The notes under the pieces: model-generated
What the model saw: only the letters and a program-made list of their open reading frames with translations
Told to the model about the DNA's origin: nothing
Databases searched by the model: none
Shown: positions 47,889-56,960 of the stretch, piece after piece
Layout of the letters: each line of letters starts with the position of its first letter
Numbering within the stretch: position 1 is the stretch's first letter
Program-made: the position numbers and the translations under genes
Assembly (NCBI RefSeq): GCF_003604215.1
Contig: NZ_QXGS01000005.1
Coordinates: 1-64,000 of the forward strand
Source: Teichococcus vastitatis
Lineage (GTDB): Bacteria; Pseudomonadota; Alphaproteobacteria; Acetobacterales; Acetobacteraceae
DNA length: 64,000 bases
Direction: 5' to 3'

Positions 47889-49134
47889 TGCGCAGCGCCT
47901 CCACCGGATCGGTCCTGGCGGCACGCCAGGAGGGATACAGCGTCGCGAGCAGGGACAGGCCAAGGCCCATCAGCACGACCTGGACCACCTCGTCCGGGTT
48001 TACCACTGCCGGGAGGCGGGTCAGGAAGTAAACCTCCGGGCTGAACAGCTGGGTGCCGGTGAGGGATTGCAGAAACTGCCGGATGCTCTCGATGTTGAGG
48101 CAGAACACCAGGCCGAGGATGAAGCCGATCAGCGTGCCCAGCACGCCGATCGAGGTGCCGCACAACAGGAAGATGCGCATGATCGCGCCGGAGGTCGCGC
48201 CCATGGTGCGCAGGATGGCGATGTCGCGCCCCTTGTCCTTCACCAGCATGATCAGCGACGACACGATGTTGAAGGCGGCGACGATGATGATCAGCGTCAG
48301 GATCAGGAACATCACGTTCCGCTCCACCTGGACCGCGGCGAAGAAGGAGGAGTTGCTGGCCTGCCAGTCCAGCACCCGGAACGGCATCGGCTGCAGCGCG
48401 CGCACGATCTCCTGCGTCACCGGGCGCACTTGATCGGGGTTGTCGACGAACACCTCGATCTGGGAGGCGGCGTTGCGCAGCTGGAAATAGATCTGAGCCG
48501 CCGGGAGGGGCAGGAAGACGTAGGACGAATCATACTCGTTCATCCCCGCCTCGAACATCGCCACCACCGTGTAGGCGCGCAGCCGCGGCACGGTGCCGAT
48601 CACCGTGGCGCGGCCCTGCGGCGATACGAGCGTCACCTTGTCGCCGATGTGCACGCCGAGTTTCTGTGCCAGCCGGGTGCCGATCAGGATGGCATCCTCG
48701 CCCTGAAACTCGTCGAGGCTACCGGCACGGATGTTCCCCGCCAGCAATGGCCGCTCCCGCAGATCTTCTGGCTTGATGCCGCGCGCCAACCCGCCCGTGG
48801 CGCCGCCGGCCTCGCTGGTCAGCAACACCTGCCCTTCCACGATCGGCGTCGCGGACAACACCCCGGCCAGCTTGCGCACCCGCTCGGCAATGTCGTCGTA
48901 ATTGCGCAAACCATTGGAGTCGGCGGCATAGATCCCGAGATGGCCGTTCAGCCCAAGAATGCGGCCCAGCAATTCCTGCCGGAACCCGTTCATCACGCTC
49001 ATCACGATGATCAGCGTGGCGACGCCCAGCGCGATGCCCACCAGCGAAAAGGTGGCGATCACCGAAACGAAGCGCTCGCCCTTGCGCGCCCGCAGGTAGC
49101 GGAATGCGACTTTTCGCTCGAAGGCTCCGAACAT
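47881..49134 (-). CDS. lolC: lipoprotein-releasing ABC transporter permease LolC/E
   Basis: MacB/FtsX-type permease of the Lol system. The 417-residue protein has an N-terminal helix (about 25-50, [21 protein letters not shown]), a large periplasmic domain (about 50-265), and three C-terminal helices. As in most alphaproteobacteria a single permease gene is present, so it probably works as a LolF-like homodimer. It starts with an ATG at 49134, two bases after proS. Confidence 0.92.
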   Translation of the reverse strand: MFGAFERKVAFRYLRARKGERFVSVIATFSLVGIALGVATLIIVMSVMNGFRQELLGRILGLNGHLGIYAADSNGLRNYDDIAERVRKLAGVLSATPIVEGQVLLTSEAGGATGGLARGIKPEDLRERPLLAGNIRAGSLDEFQGEDAILIGTRLAQKLGVHIGDKVTLVSPQGRATVIGTVPRLRAYTVVAMFEAGMNEYDSSYVFLPLPAAQIYFQLRNAASQIEVFVDNPDQVRPVTQEIVRALQPMPFRVLDWQASNSSFFAAVQVERNVMFLILTLIIIVAAFNIVSSLIMLVKDKGRDIAILRTMGATSGAIMRIFLLCGTSIGVLGTLIGFILGLVFCLNIESIRQFLQSLTGTQLFSPEVYFLTRLPAVVNPDEVVQVVLMGLGLSLLATLYPSWRAARTDPVEALRNE

Positions 49135-49136
49135 GC

Positions 49137-50459
49137 TCAGTGGCCCGACGGGACCGGATGCATTCGCCGCAGCGCTTCTTCCAGGGACACTTCCTCGCGC
49201 TCGCCGGTGGCGCGCCGCTTCAGCTCGATCTTCTCGTTGGCCGCGCCGCGCGGCCCGATGATCGCCTGCCACGGGTAGCCTGCGAGGTCGGCGTCGTTGA
49301 ACTTGACGCCAGCCCGCTCACCGCGGTCGTCCAGCACCGCCTCCCCCGGCAGCGAGGCGTAGAGCTTCTCGCACAGCATGTCGCAGCCGAGGTCGCCCGG
49401 CTTCAGGTTGAGGATGGCGCAGCGAAACGGCGCCACGGCCTCCGGCCATTTGATGCCGGCCTCGTCGTGATTGGCTTCGATGATGGCGCCGAGCAGGCGG
49501 GACACGCCGATGCCGTAGGAGCCCATCTGCGGCACCAGCGGATTGCCGTCCGTTCCGGCCACGCTAAGGCCCATCGCCTTGGAATACTTGTCGCCGAAGA
49601 AGAAGATGTGGCCGACCTCGATGCCGCGGGCCGAGACCTGGTTCTCGGCGCCGAGAGCATTCCAGGCCGCCTCGTCATGCATCTCGTCGGTGGCGGCGTA
49701 GCGGCTGGTCCAGAAATTCACGGTGGGATCGAGGTCGCCTTCGTAGTCCGGCTTCTGCGCCAGCACGTCGAATTCCAGCAGGTCCTTGTGCAGGTAGACC
49801 TGGCTCTCGCCTGTCTCGGCCAGGATGATGAACTCATGGCTGAGGTCGCCGCCGATCGGCCCGGTGTCGGCCCGCATCGGGATGGCCTTCAGCCCCATCC
49901 GCGCGAAGGTGCGCAGATAGGCCACGAACATCTTCTTGTAGGACAGTCGAGCAGCGTCCGCGTCCAGGTCGAAGGAATAGGCGTCCTTCATCAGGAACTC
50001 GCGGCCACGCATGACCCCGAAGCGTGGGCGGATCTCGTCCCGGAACTTCCACTGGATGTGGTACAGGTTGCGCGGCAGGTCGCGATAGGATTTGGCATAG
50101 GACTTGAAGATGTCCGTCACCATCTCCTCGTTGGTCGGGCCGAAGAGCATCTCGCGCTCATGCCGGTCGGTGATGCGCAGCATCTCCTTGCCGTAATCAT
50201 CGTAGCGGCCGGACTGGCGCCACAGTTCGGCGCTCTGGATCGTCGGCATCAGGATCTCCTGCGCGCCGGCGGCGTCCTGCTCCTCCCGCACGATCTGGCT
50301 GACCTTCTGCAGCACGCGCAGGCCCAACGGCAGCCAGGCATAGATGCCGGCCGAGGTCTGCCGGATCATGCCCGCGCGCAGCATCAGCTTGTGCGAGGCG
50401 ATGGCTGCCTCGGCAGGGACTTCTTTCAGGGTAGGCAGGAAGGCGCGGGAGAGGCGCAA
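49137..50459 (-). CDS. proS: prolyl-tRNA synthetase, short alphaproteobacterial form
   Basis: ProRS charges tRNA-Pro. The 440-residue class II enzyme lacks the editing insertion of the E. coli enzyme, as is usual in alphaproteobacteria. Motif 1 ([15 protein letters not shown] near 39-53), motif 2 ([21 protein letters not shown] near 137-157), motif 3 ([12 protein letters not shown] near 315) and a C-terminal anticodon-binding domain are visible. I infer a TTG start at 50459, with GGAG eight bases upstream; it opens the canonical [14 protein letters not shown]-terminus. The leader carries an intrinsic terminator 87 bases upstream. Confidence 0.92.
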   Translation of the reverse strand: MRLSRAFLPTLKEVPAEAAIASHKLMLRAGMIRQTSAGIYAWLPLGLRVLQKVSQIVREEQDAAGAQEILMPTIQSAELWRQSGRYDDYGKEMLRITDRHEREMLFGPTNEEMVTDIFKSYAKSYRDLPRNLYHIQWKFRDEIRPRFGVMRGREFLMKDAYSFDLDADAARLSYKKMFVAYLRTFARMGLKAIPMRADTGPIGGDLSHEFIILAETGESQVYLHKDLLEFDVLAQKPDYEGDLDPTVNFWTSRYAATDEMHDEAAWNALGAENQVSARGIEVGHIFFFGDKYSKAMGLSVAGTDGNPLVPQMGSYGIGVSRLLGAIIEANHDEAGIKWPEAVAPFRCAILNLKPGDLGCDMLCEKLYASLPGEAVLDDRGERAGVKFNDADLAGYPWQAIIGPRGAANEKIELKRRATGEREEVSLEEALRRMHPVPSGH

Positions 50460-50545
50460 GGCTCGGGCTCCGGTGTAACAGGCGCGCGGAGGGTAAGGGC
50501 GTCGCTGACAATGCGCCAGGGGTGTTACCGCCCGGCATGTTGAGC

Positions 50546-50576
50546 AAAAAAAGGGCCACACCCTGAGGTGCGGCCC
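50546..50576 (-). terminator. Rho-independent terminator upstream of proS
   Basis: On the minus strand a 10-bp stem (one G-U pair) with a 4-nt loop, GGGCCGCACC to GGTGTGGCCC, is followed at once by seven T residues. This is a textbook intrinsic terminator and the clearest in the window. It ends 87 bases before the proS start. Confidence 0.85.
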
Positions 50577-50721
50577 GAGTTTAGGGAGGAAACGCCAGTC
50601 ACACGGCAGGAAGAGAACCAGCTCTCTTCCTGTCCTTGATCCTGTCGTCAGACGTTTTCTGCCGCAATGCAAAAACCAGCCAAAATCGCCGCTAATTTGG
50701 GCCTTCGTTCTTCAGAAGATC
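50546..50721 (-). ncRNA. candidate small RNA or proS leader with anti-Shine-Dalgarno motif
   Basis: This 176-base segment has no credible gene and is clearly AT-richer than its surroundings. On the minus strand it follows one intrinsic terminator (50722-50751) and ends in another (50546-50576), so an RNA must start inside it for the second terminator to matter. Toward its 3' end are a 10-bp perfect hairpin (50607-50632, CAGGAAGAGA / TCTCTTCCTG), a 30-base linker containing CCTCCC (50584-50589), and the terminator stem. The 5' end and promoter are not clear. Alternatives are a proS attenuator or 3' UTR. No known Rfam family is recognised by eye. Confidence 0.5.
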
Positions 50722-50751
50722 AAAAAATTGGCAGATGCCGCAAGATCTGCC
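50722..50751 (-). terminator. Rho-independent terminator after the DUF1467 gene
   Basis: On the minus strand the DUF1467 stop codon is followed directly by a 7-bp stem (GGCAGAT / ATCTGCC, 8-nt loop) and AATTTTTTG, with six T residues. It is a good intrinsic terminator with a short stem. Confidence 0.7.
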
Positions 50752-51027
50752 CTATTTCTTCTCATCCAATGTTAGTGACAAACTGCCGCCTGGACGGAAG
50801 CTAAGCCAATCGCTCTGGATCACCGCGAAGAGGCCAGCGAAGATCAGGCTGGCCGCCAATGTCGTCCACAGCAATTTCCGGCCGATCTGGGGGGCCTCCG
50901 GGGCGCCGCGCCAACCACCCGCCGCGGCGTCGCCATCATGGTCAGGGCGCACACCAATCGGCAGCACGGCGAACAGCACCACCCACCAGACCATTACGTA
51001 CACCATCACACCGGTGAACCAGTTCAC
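50752..51027 (-). CDS. DUF1467 family small membrane protein
   Basis: A 91-residue inner-membrane protein with two predicted helices (about 4-24 and 57-77). The N-terminal NWFTGVMVYVMVWWVVLFAV and the following LPIGVRPDHD match the DUF1467 pattern, found mostly in alphaproteobacteria near proS. The function is unknown. I choose the GTG at 51027 because an AAGGGGG ribosome binding site precedes it and the family begins at this point, although the frame is open to 51504. Confidence 0.82.
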   Translation of the reverse strand: MNWFTGVMVYVMVWWVVLFAVLPIGVRPDHDGDAAAGGWRGAPEAPQIGRKLLWTTLAASLIFAGLFAVIQSDWLSFRPGGSLSLTLDEKK

Positions 51028-51339
51028 CTCATCCCCCTTCCTCTGCGGCCTAACAAAGATCCGTACATCCCCTGGGCCATTGGCCTGGGTCGCTCGGTGG
51101 TCGTTCATCCGGCTCAGCCATGGCACGGGCGATGCCGACCAGATATCGCGCACCACCCGGATGGCTGCGAGCCGCATCGTGCCATGACCCGCGGCGGCCG
51201 GCCGGGTTATACGAGCTGGACTGCACCGGGCCCGACCTGCCGATCCAGCAAGGTCGGCTCCCTGCTTCCCGGCACCCTGCCGTCCCGGCGCATGACCAGG
51301 GTGCGGCGCCCGGTCCGGTCGAGCGAAGCGATGAAGCAA
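51028..51339. other. non-coding gap between rnj and the DUF1467 gene
   Basis: With the hairpin at 51340-51367, the gap totals 391 bases. I find no convincing gene: the open minus-strand frame to 51504 gives a Pro/Arg-rich, unrecognisable peptide. A 7-bp dyad (CCGACCT / AGGTCGG, 51232-51257) is the only other visible structure. In many alphaproteobacteria the methylmalonyl-CoA epimerase gene mce lies here. Confidence 0.5.
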
Positions 51340-51367
51340 CAGGCGGATCAGCCGGCTGATCCGCCTG
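51340..51367 (-). terminator. 28-base perfect palindrome after rnj
   Basis: CAGGCGGATCAGCC followed directly by its exact reverse complement, 52 bases past the rnj stop. Folded, it makes a stem of about 12 bp with a tight GC-rich loop, followed on the minus strand by TTGCTTC. It probably terminates the birA-rnj transcript. Confidence 0.6.
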
Positions 51368-51418
51368 CCCGGGCCGGACGACACCGGGGCATCGTGTCCC
51401 GGCTCCGGATGGCGGAAC

Positions 51419-53083
51419 TCAGACCCGCAGGATGTGGACCTCGACGCTGGGACGCTTGCGCAAACGGCGCCCGACGGCCTTGCGCAGCGCCGTCCGGGCC
51501 GCATCCCGCAACAGGTCGTCGGTTTCCTTCAATGGCCGCGGCAAGTCAGTGACCACGCGCGCCAGCTCGTCGGCCAGCTGTCCAGGCTCCACATCGCCCA
51601 TCTCGAACAAGCCCGGCGCTGAGACCTGCGGCGTACCCAGCACCCGGCCGTCCTGGTCGACGGCCAGCGATGCCACCACCACGCCGTTGAACAGCATCTT
51701 CCGCCGGGCCCCGAGCACCGCCCCTTCCAGCGGCAGAAGTCGGTCGCCATCCACCACCAACTGGCCGGTCGGCACGCCTTCCACTACATCCGGCGCGGCA
51801 TTGCCTGACAAGGGCGCCAGCCGCAGCACGTCGCCATCCTCGACCAGAACCGGGGTGGACCCCATCTCCTTGGCCAGCGCCGCGTGTTCCTGCAGGTGGC
51901 GCCATTCGCCATGCACCGGCACGGCGTAGCGCGGCTTCACCAGGGAATACAGCCGCTTCAGCTCGTCGCGCGCCGGATGGCCGGACACGTGCACCATGTG
52001 GTCGTCGGCCGTCATCACTCGGCAACCGCCGCGGGCCAGTTCGTCCTGCATGCGCAGGATCGCCTTCTCGTTGCCGGGGATCATGCGCGAGGAGAAGATC
52101 ACCGTATCACCTTCCCCGAGCGAGATGCGCGGGTGGGTGTCGGCGGCGATCTTCGCCATGGCCGAGCGTTCCTCGCCTTGGCTGCCGGTGCAGATGATCA
52201 GCAGCTGGTCATCGGGAACGTCATCCGCCTCATCTTCCGACAGGAATGGCGGCACGTTCTGCAGGTAGCCGCATTCGCGCGCCGCGGCCTCGGCGTTGCG
52301 CAACGAACGGCCGAACAATGCCACCCGCCGCCCCGCGGCCTGAGCGGCCAGGGCGATGGTTTCCACCCGTGCCACATTGGTGGCGAAGCAGGTGATCGCG
52401 ACCCGGCCCTTGAGTTGGCGGATCAAGGCCTTCATCGACTGCCGGACATCGGATTCCGAGCCGGAATGGCCTTCCACCAGCGCATTGGTGCTGTCGCACA
52501 CCATGGCCAGCACCCCGTCCCGCCCGAGTTGCTCGAACGCCGCCTCATCTGCCGGCTGGCCGATCAACGGATCCGGGTCCAGCTTCCAGTCACCGGTGTG
52601 CAGCACCGTTCCGTAGCGCGTGGTGATGGCGATGGATTGCGGCTCGGGCACCGAATGGGTAACGCGGATGAAGCGGATGCCGAACGGACCGAGTTCCAGC
52701 GAACCGCCCAGCGGAACCGTCACGAGCTTGACCTGGCCCATCAGCCCGGCTTCGCCCAGCTTGCGCTTCAGCACCGCCATGGTGAACGGGCTGGCGTAGA
52801 TCGGGCAACGCAGCTGCGGCCAGAGCGGCGCCACGGCCCCGATATGATCCTCGTGGGCATGGGTGATCACCAGCCCGACCAGTCGGTCCCGACGATCGGC
52901 CAGCCAGCCCGGATCAGGCACCATCACCTCGGCTTCGGGATTGTCGGCGCCGCCGAAGCCCAGGCCGCAATCCACGGCCAGGAGTTGGCCGTCGCAACGG
53001 TAGACGTTCAGGTTCAGGCCGATCTCGCCCGTCCCGCCCAATGGAATAAAGGCGAGATCGTTGTCATTCTGGATCAAGTTCAT
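51419..53083 (-). CDS. rnj: ribonuclease J
   Basis: Metallo-beta-lactamase/beta-CASP nuclease with 5'-3' exonuclease and endonuclease activity in rRNA maturation and mRNA decay. The 554-residue protein has the metal motif HAHEDH (75-80), further ligands in HTGDWKLDPDP near 170, the beta-CASP domain (CFATNVARV, ICTGSQGEERSAM), and a C-terminal domain after about 460. Alphaproteobacteria often carry RNase J together with RNase E. It follows birA after 204 bases with a candidate promoter between. Confidence 0.93.
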   Translation of the reverse strand: MNLIQNDNDLAFIPLGGTGEIGLNLNVYRCDGQLLAVDCGLGFGGADNPEAEVMVPDPGWLADRRDRLVGLVITHAHEDHIGAVAPLWPQLRCPIYASPFTMAVLKRKLGEAGLMGQVKLVTVPLGGSLELGPFGIRFIRVTHSVPEPQSIAITTRYGTVLHTGDWKLDPDPLIGQPADEAAFEQLGRDGVLAMVCDSTNALVEGHSGSESDVRQSMKALIRQLKGRVAITCFATNVARVETIALAAQAAGRRVALFGRSLRNAEAAARECGYLQNVPPFLSEDEADDVPDDQLLIICTGSQGEERSAMAKIAADTHPRISLGEGDTVIFSSRMIPGNEKAILRMQDELARGGCRVMTADDHMVHVSGHPARDELKRLYSLVKPRYAVPVHGEWRHLQEHAALAKEMGSTPVLVEDGDVLRLAPLSGNAAPDVVEGVPTGQLVVDGDRLLPLEGAVLGARRKMLFNGVVVASLAVDQDGRVLGTPQVSAPGLFEMGDVEPGQLADELARVVTDLPRPLKETDDLLRDAARTALRKAVGRRLRKRPSVEVHILRV

Positions 53084-53213
53084 TCTGTCTCACGGATGTT
53101 GTTTTTGTTGCAGCGTATGTGGAACGGATGAGGCCCCTCGGGGCGAAACTCTGCGGCCCTCGTGCCTCGTGCCCATCGGAGGCGCCGGCGCGTCAGGCAA
53201 ACTGTCACGATAA

Positions 53214-53242
53214 CAAATAGGATGGTGAAGCGGCTGCGCCAA
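53214..53242 (-). promoter_or_regulatory. candidate promoter for rnj
   Basis: On the minus strand TTGGCG and TATTTG are separated by 17 bases, about 130 bases upstream of the rnj ATG, in a locally AT-richer patch. Confidence 0.4.
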
Positions 53243-53287
53243 CAGGGGCGGCAGGCGCTGTTTGCAATCCTGCGCTTCGGGCAGGTG

Positions 53288-54028
53288 TCAGCCGGCGACT
53301 TCACCGGACATGAAAGCACGATCCCGGTCACCGATCCGCAGCAACAGGCGGCCATCCTCGGCCAAGCCCATGAAGATGCCGTGCCACGGGGTGCCGCCCT
53401 GGAACAGGCTCAACTCCGTTCCAACCTTTGGGCCGCGCGCCAGCCAAGCTTCATGGACGCAGGCAAAGCCCTCCCGTTCCAGGCGCCCGCGCCACGCAGA
53501 GAGCCGTCGCAGCAATGCCTGGGCGAACAAGGCCGCTTCGGGGGGGTGCGCGATGAAAGCGGCCAGGCTGGCGGTCCGGCGGTCCGGCAGTTCCGGCGCA
53601 TGAGCCAGGTTGACGCCGATTCCGAGGACGAGCCACTCCAGGGTGCCGTCGCCGTCGCTCGCCGCATCGGTCAGGATGCCGGCGCATTTGGCGCCATCCA
53701 GCAGAAGATCGTTTGGCCACTTCAGGGTCAGCGGGGTCCCGGGCGGCAACTCGGCCGCAACGGCATCGGCCAATGCGACGGCCGCTAGCAGGGACCATCG
53801 CGGCAGAGCCTGCGCCGAACCGCCGGGACGCCAGAGCAGAGAAAGGGCCAGATTGCCGGCTCCCGAGCGCCAGAGGCGGTCCTGCGTGCCACGTCCGGCA
53901 ACCTGCCGGCGGGCCAGAACGGCCAGCCCTTCCGGCTCGCCGGCTGCGGCAGCGGCCAGCACCAGGTCCTGGGTGCTGGCCAGCTCATCATGGACGCTGA
54001 GGCGCCAGGGGGCGCCGGCGCCGCTCAC
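53288..54028 (-). CDS. birA: biotin-[acetyl-CoA-carboxylase] ligase, HTH-less
   Basis: Attaches biotin to the carboxyl carrier protein. The 246-residue protein is a group I ligase without the N-terminal DNA-binding domain of E. coli BirA, so it should not repress biotin genes. Motifs include ASTQDLVLA near 17-25, the biotinyl-AMP loop QVAGRGTQDRLW near 42-53, KWPNDLLLDGAKCAGIL near 104-120, and LVLGIGVNL. The GTG start at 54028 overlaps the nuoN stop by three bases, so it is coupled to complex I genes, a conserved arrangement. Confidence 0.93.
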   Translation of the reverse strand: MSGAGAPWRLSVHDELASTQDLVLAAAAAGEPEGLAVLARRQVAGRGTQDRLWRSGAGNLALSLLWRPGGSAQALPRWSLLAAVALADAVAAELPPGTPLTLKWPNDLLLDGAKCAGILTDAASDGDGTLEWLVLGIGVNLAHAPELPDRRTASLAAFIAHPPEAALFAQALLRRLSAWRGRLEREGFACVHEAWLARGPKVGTELSLFQGGTPWHGIFMGLAEDGRLLLRIGDRDRAFMSGEVAG

Positions 54029-55443
54029 CCCACCAGCGCAGCGACGGCGGCCTGGGCGGCGGCCAGGAAGGGCGTCGGGAACAGGAAGAAGAACACGGTG
54101 AACAGCCCGGTTCCCGCCAGCACCACGGACAAGCTGGGTGGACGGGGGTCCAGCGCCTCGCCGCTGTCGAAATACATCACCTTGATGACGCGCAGGTAGT
54201 AATAGGCCGACACGGCCGAGGACAGCACGCCGACCACGGCCAGGGTCCAGTAGCCCCCCTGCACCGCCGCCAGGAACACGTAGAGCTTGCCGAAGAATCC
54301 GGCCAGCGGCGGGATGCCGGCCATCGACAGCATGAACACCGTCATGGCCAGGGCCATGGCCGGGTCCGTCCTGCCGAGCCCCGCAAGGTCATCCACGCCT
54401 TCCAGGGCCCGGCCATCACGACGCATCGCCACCAGCACGGCGAAGGCGCCGACATTAGTGAACAGGTAGATCGCCATGTAGAGGAGCAGGCCGCGGATGC
54501 CCATCTCGCTGCCGACGGCGAGGCCGATCAGCGCATAGCCGACATGGCCGATCGAGGAATAGGCCATCAGCCGCTTGATGTTGCGCTGTCCGATGGCGGC
54601 CAGGGAGCCCAGCACCATGGAACAGAGGGAGGCGATCAGCAGCACCTGCTGCCATTCCACCGCCAGCTCGGCGAACGGGCCGGCGACGACGCGGGTCAGC
54701 AGGGCGATGGCGGCCACCTTCGGCGCGGTGGCGAAGAAGGCCGTCACCGGGGTTGGCGCGCCTTCATACACGTCCGGCGTCCACATGTGGAACGGCACGG
54801 CCGAGATCTTGAAGGCAAGCGCCGCCAGCACGAAGACCAGGCCGATCACCAAGCCGAAGGGCGCCCCCTCGCTGCCGGCAATGGCGTCCGCAATGCCGTC
54901 GAAGTTGGTGGAGCCGGAGAAGCCATACACCAGCGACGAACCGTAGAGCAGCAGGCCGGAAGCGAGCGCGCCCAGCACGAAGTACTTCAACCCGGCTTCC
55001 GCGGAGCGCGCGCTGTCACGATTGAAGGCGGCGATGACATAGAGCGACAGCGACAGCAGTTCGAGCCCCAGATAGAGCGCGATCAGGTCGTTGGCAGAGA
55101 CCATGATCATCATGCCGACCGTGCTGAACAGTATCAGGATGGCGAATTCGAAGCGCGCCAGCCCTTCCTTGCGGTTCCAGTCCATGGCCAGCACGAGGCC
55201 CAGCGCGCCGCCTGCCAGCACCAGGATCTTCATGAACTTGGTGAAGGCGTTGGACACGTATTGGCCGAGGAAGGCCTCGCCCTCGGGTTGCGCCACCACC
55301 AGCACCCCGGCCAGCAGCAGCGCACCCAGCACGGCCATGCCGGTGGCGAAATCGGTGTCGCGCTTCGGCAGCACGCCCACCGCCAGGATCACCAGCCCGG
55401 CCATCGCCAGAACCAGCTCGGGAAGGATGAGGGTCCAGTTCAT
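54025..55443 (-). CDS. nuoN: NADH-quinone oxidoreductase subunit N
   Basis: Antiporter-like, proton-pumping membrane subunit of complex I. The 472-residue protein has about 14 transmembrane helices, the proton-translocation residues in LGLELLSLSLYVIAA and FKISAVPFHMWTPDVYEGAPT, and KRLMAYSSIGHVGYALIG. I give the ATG at 55443; a GTG at 55452 overlapping the nuoM stop would add three residues and is equally possible. Confidence 0.95.
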   Translation of the reverse strand: MNWTLILPELVLAMAGLVILAVGVLPKRDTDFATGMAVLGALLLAGVLVVAQPEGEAFLGQYVSNAFTKFMKILVLAGGALGLVLAMDWNRKEGLARFEFAILILFSTVGMMIMVSANDLIALYLGLELLSLSLYVIAAFNRDSARSAEAGLKYFVLGALASGLLLYGSSLVYGFSGSTNFDGIADAIAGSEGAPFGLVIGLVFVLAALAFKISAVPFHMWTPDVYEGAPTPVTAFFATAPKVAAIALLTRVVAGPFAELAVEWQQVLLIASLCSMVLGSLAAIGQRNIKRLMAYSSIGHVGYALIGLAVGSEMGIRGLLLYMAIYLFTNVGAFAVLVAMRRDGRALEGVDDLAGLGRTDPAMALAMTVFMLSMAGIPPLAGFFGKLYVFLAAVQGGYWTLAVVGVLSSAVSAYYYLRVIKVMYFDSGEALDPRPPSLSVVLAGTGLFTVFFFLFPTPFLAAAQAAVAALVG

Positions 55444-55448
55444 GCCAC

Positions 55449-56960
55449 TCACATCCCGGCCAGGCGCGGCAGGGCCATCGCGGCCTCATGCCGGGTGACG
55501 AGCGCCGCCACGCTGACCTCAAAGAAGGAAAGGAAAGACGATGGGTAGATGCCCATCCACAAGGTCAGCAGGATCAGCGGCGCGAAGGTGACGTATTCGC
55601 GCGGGCTGAGATCCAGCAGGGCCTTCAGGTCCTCGCGGCTGATGCGGCTGAAGACCACCCGCCGGTACAGGTACAGCATGTAGCCCGCACCCAGGATCAT
55701 GCCCAGCGCCCCGCCGAAGGCGACCCAGGGATTTGCCTGCCATGCGCCGACGATCACCAGGAACTCGCCCGGGAAGCCCGCGGTGCCGGGCAGCGCGACA
55801 GAGCCCATGGTGAACAGCATGAACACCATGGCGTAGGACGGCATGATCTTGGCCACACCGCCGTAGCGCGCGATCTCGCGGCTGTGCACCCGGTCGTACA
55901 ACACGCCGACGCAGAGAAACAGCGCGCCGGACACCACGCCGTGGCTCAGCATCTGGAAGATGGCGCCTGATAGGCCCTGATGGTTCAGGGTGAAGATGCC
56001 CATGGTCACGATGCCCATATGCGCCACCGAGGAATAAGCAATCAGCTTCTTCATGTCCTCCTGCGCCAGGGCCACCAGGGAGGTGTAGACCACCGCGATA
56101 ACGGACAGCGCGAAGATCAGCGGCGCGAACCATTCTGTGGCCTGCGGCAGCAGCGGGATGGAGAAGCGCAGAAAGCCGTAGGCGCCCATCTTCAGCAGCA
56201 CGCCGGCCAGGATCACCGAGCCTGCCGTCGGCGCCTCGACATGGGCGTCCGGCAGCCAAGTGTGCACCGGCCACATCGGCACCTTCACGGCGAAGGAAGC
56301 GAAGAAGGCCAGGAACAGCCAGACCTGGACCGAGGGCGCGATCTGCAGGTTCAGGATCGCCGGAACGGAGGTGGTGCCGGCCTCGAACCACAGCAGCAGC
56401 ATGGCCAGCAGCATCAGCAGCGAGCCGAGCAGGGTATAGAGGAACAGCTTGTAAGCGGCGTAGACGCGCCGTGTGCCGCCCCAGATCCCGATGATCAGGA
56501 ACATCGGGATCAGCACGCCTTCGAAGAAGATGTAGAACATCACCACGTCGAGCGAGGCGAACATGCCCACCATCATCGTCTCCAGGACGAGGAAGGAGAT
56601 CATGTATTCGCGCACGCGACTCTGCACCGCTTCCCAGGACGACAGGATGCAGATCGGTGTCAGCAGGGTCGAGAGCAGCACGAACAGCACCGAGATGCCA
56701 TCCACGCCCATGTGGTAGCCGAGGCCGAACTCCGGCATCCAGCTGATCTGCTCCACGAACTGGAAGTCAGCGGTGGATTTGTCGAACTGGAACCACAGGA
56801 TCAGCGACAGCCCAAAGGTGATCAGGCTGGTCCACAGCGCCGTCCAGCGGGCATTGGCGGCAACCACCGCCTCCTCCCCGCGGACGAACATGATGATGCC
56901 CGCCCCCAGCAACGGCAGAAAGGTGAGCAGCGAGAGCAGGGGAAAACCCGCGGCGTTCAT
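55449..56960 (-). CDS. nuoM: NADH-quinone oxidoreductase subunit M
   Basis: Antiporter-like membrane subunit of complex I. The 503-residue protein has about 14 helices, with [17 protein letters not shown] near 78-94, the [14 protein letters not shown] segment with its key Glu, and the conserved [19 protein letters not shown] containing the proton-path Lys and His. The ATG overlaps the nuoL stop by four bases (ATGA). Confidence 0.96.
   Translation of the reverse strand: MNAAGFPLLSLLTFLPLLGAGIIMFVRGEEAVVAANARWTALWTSLITFGLSLILWFQFDKSTADFQFVEQISWMPEFGLGYHMGVDGISVLFVLLSTLLTPICILSSWEAVQSRVREYMISFLVLETMMVGMFASLDVVMFYIFFEGVLIPMFLIIGIWGGTRRVYAAYKLFLYTLLGSLLMLLAMLLLWFEAGTTSVPAILNLQIAPSVQVWLFLAFFASFAVKVPMWPVHTWLPDAHVEAPTAGSVILAGVLLKMGAYGFLRFSIPLLPQATEWFAPLIFALSVIAVVYTSLVALAQEDMKKLIAYSSVAHMGIVTMGIFTLNHQGLSGAIFQMLSHGVVSGALFLCVGVLYDRVHSREIARYGGVAKIMPSYAMVFMLFTMGSVALPGTAGFPGEFLVIVGAWQANPWVAFGGALGMILGAGYMLYLYRRVVFSRISREDLKALLDLSPREYVTFAPLILLTLWMGIYPSSFLSFFEVSVAALVTRHEAAMALPRLAGM

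Noticed and set aside
43626-48044. 1472-codon open frame on the plus strand
   Set aside because: It runs antisense through dnaE, lolD and lolC. High third-position G+C in the true genes removes stop codons from the opposite strand, and the translation is His/Arg/Gly-rich with no domain.
51028-51504. Upstream extension of the DUF1467 frame as a possible mce remnant
   Set aside because: The translation is Pro/Arg-rich with no vicinal-oxygen-chelate motifs or metal ligands, and it runs past the rnj stop.
53080-53355. 91-codon minus-strand frame between birA and rnj with a hydrophobic stretch
   Set aside because: It overlaps the birA 3' end and the rnj start, has no ribosome binding site I can see, and does not resemble coaX or any other known gene.
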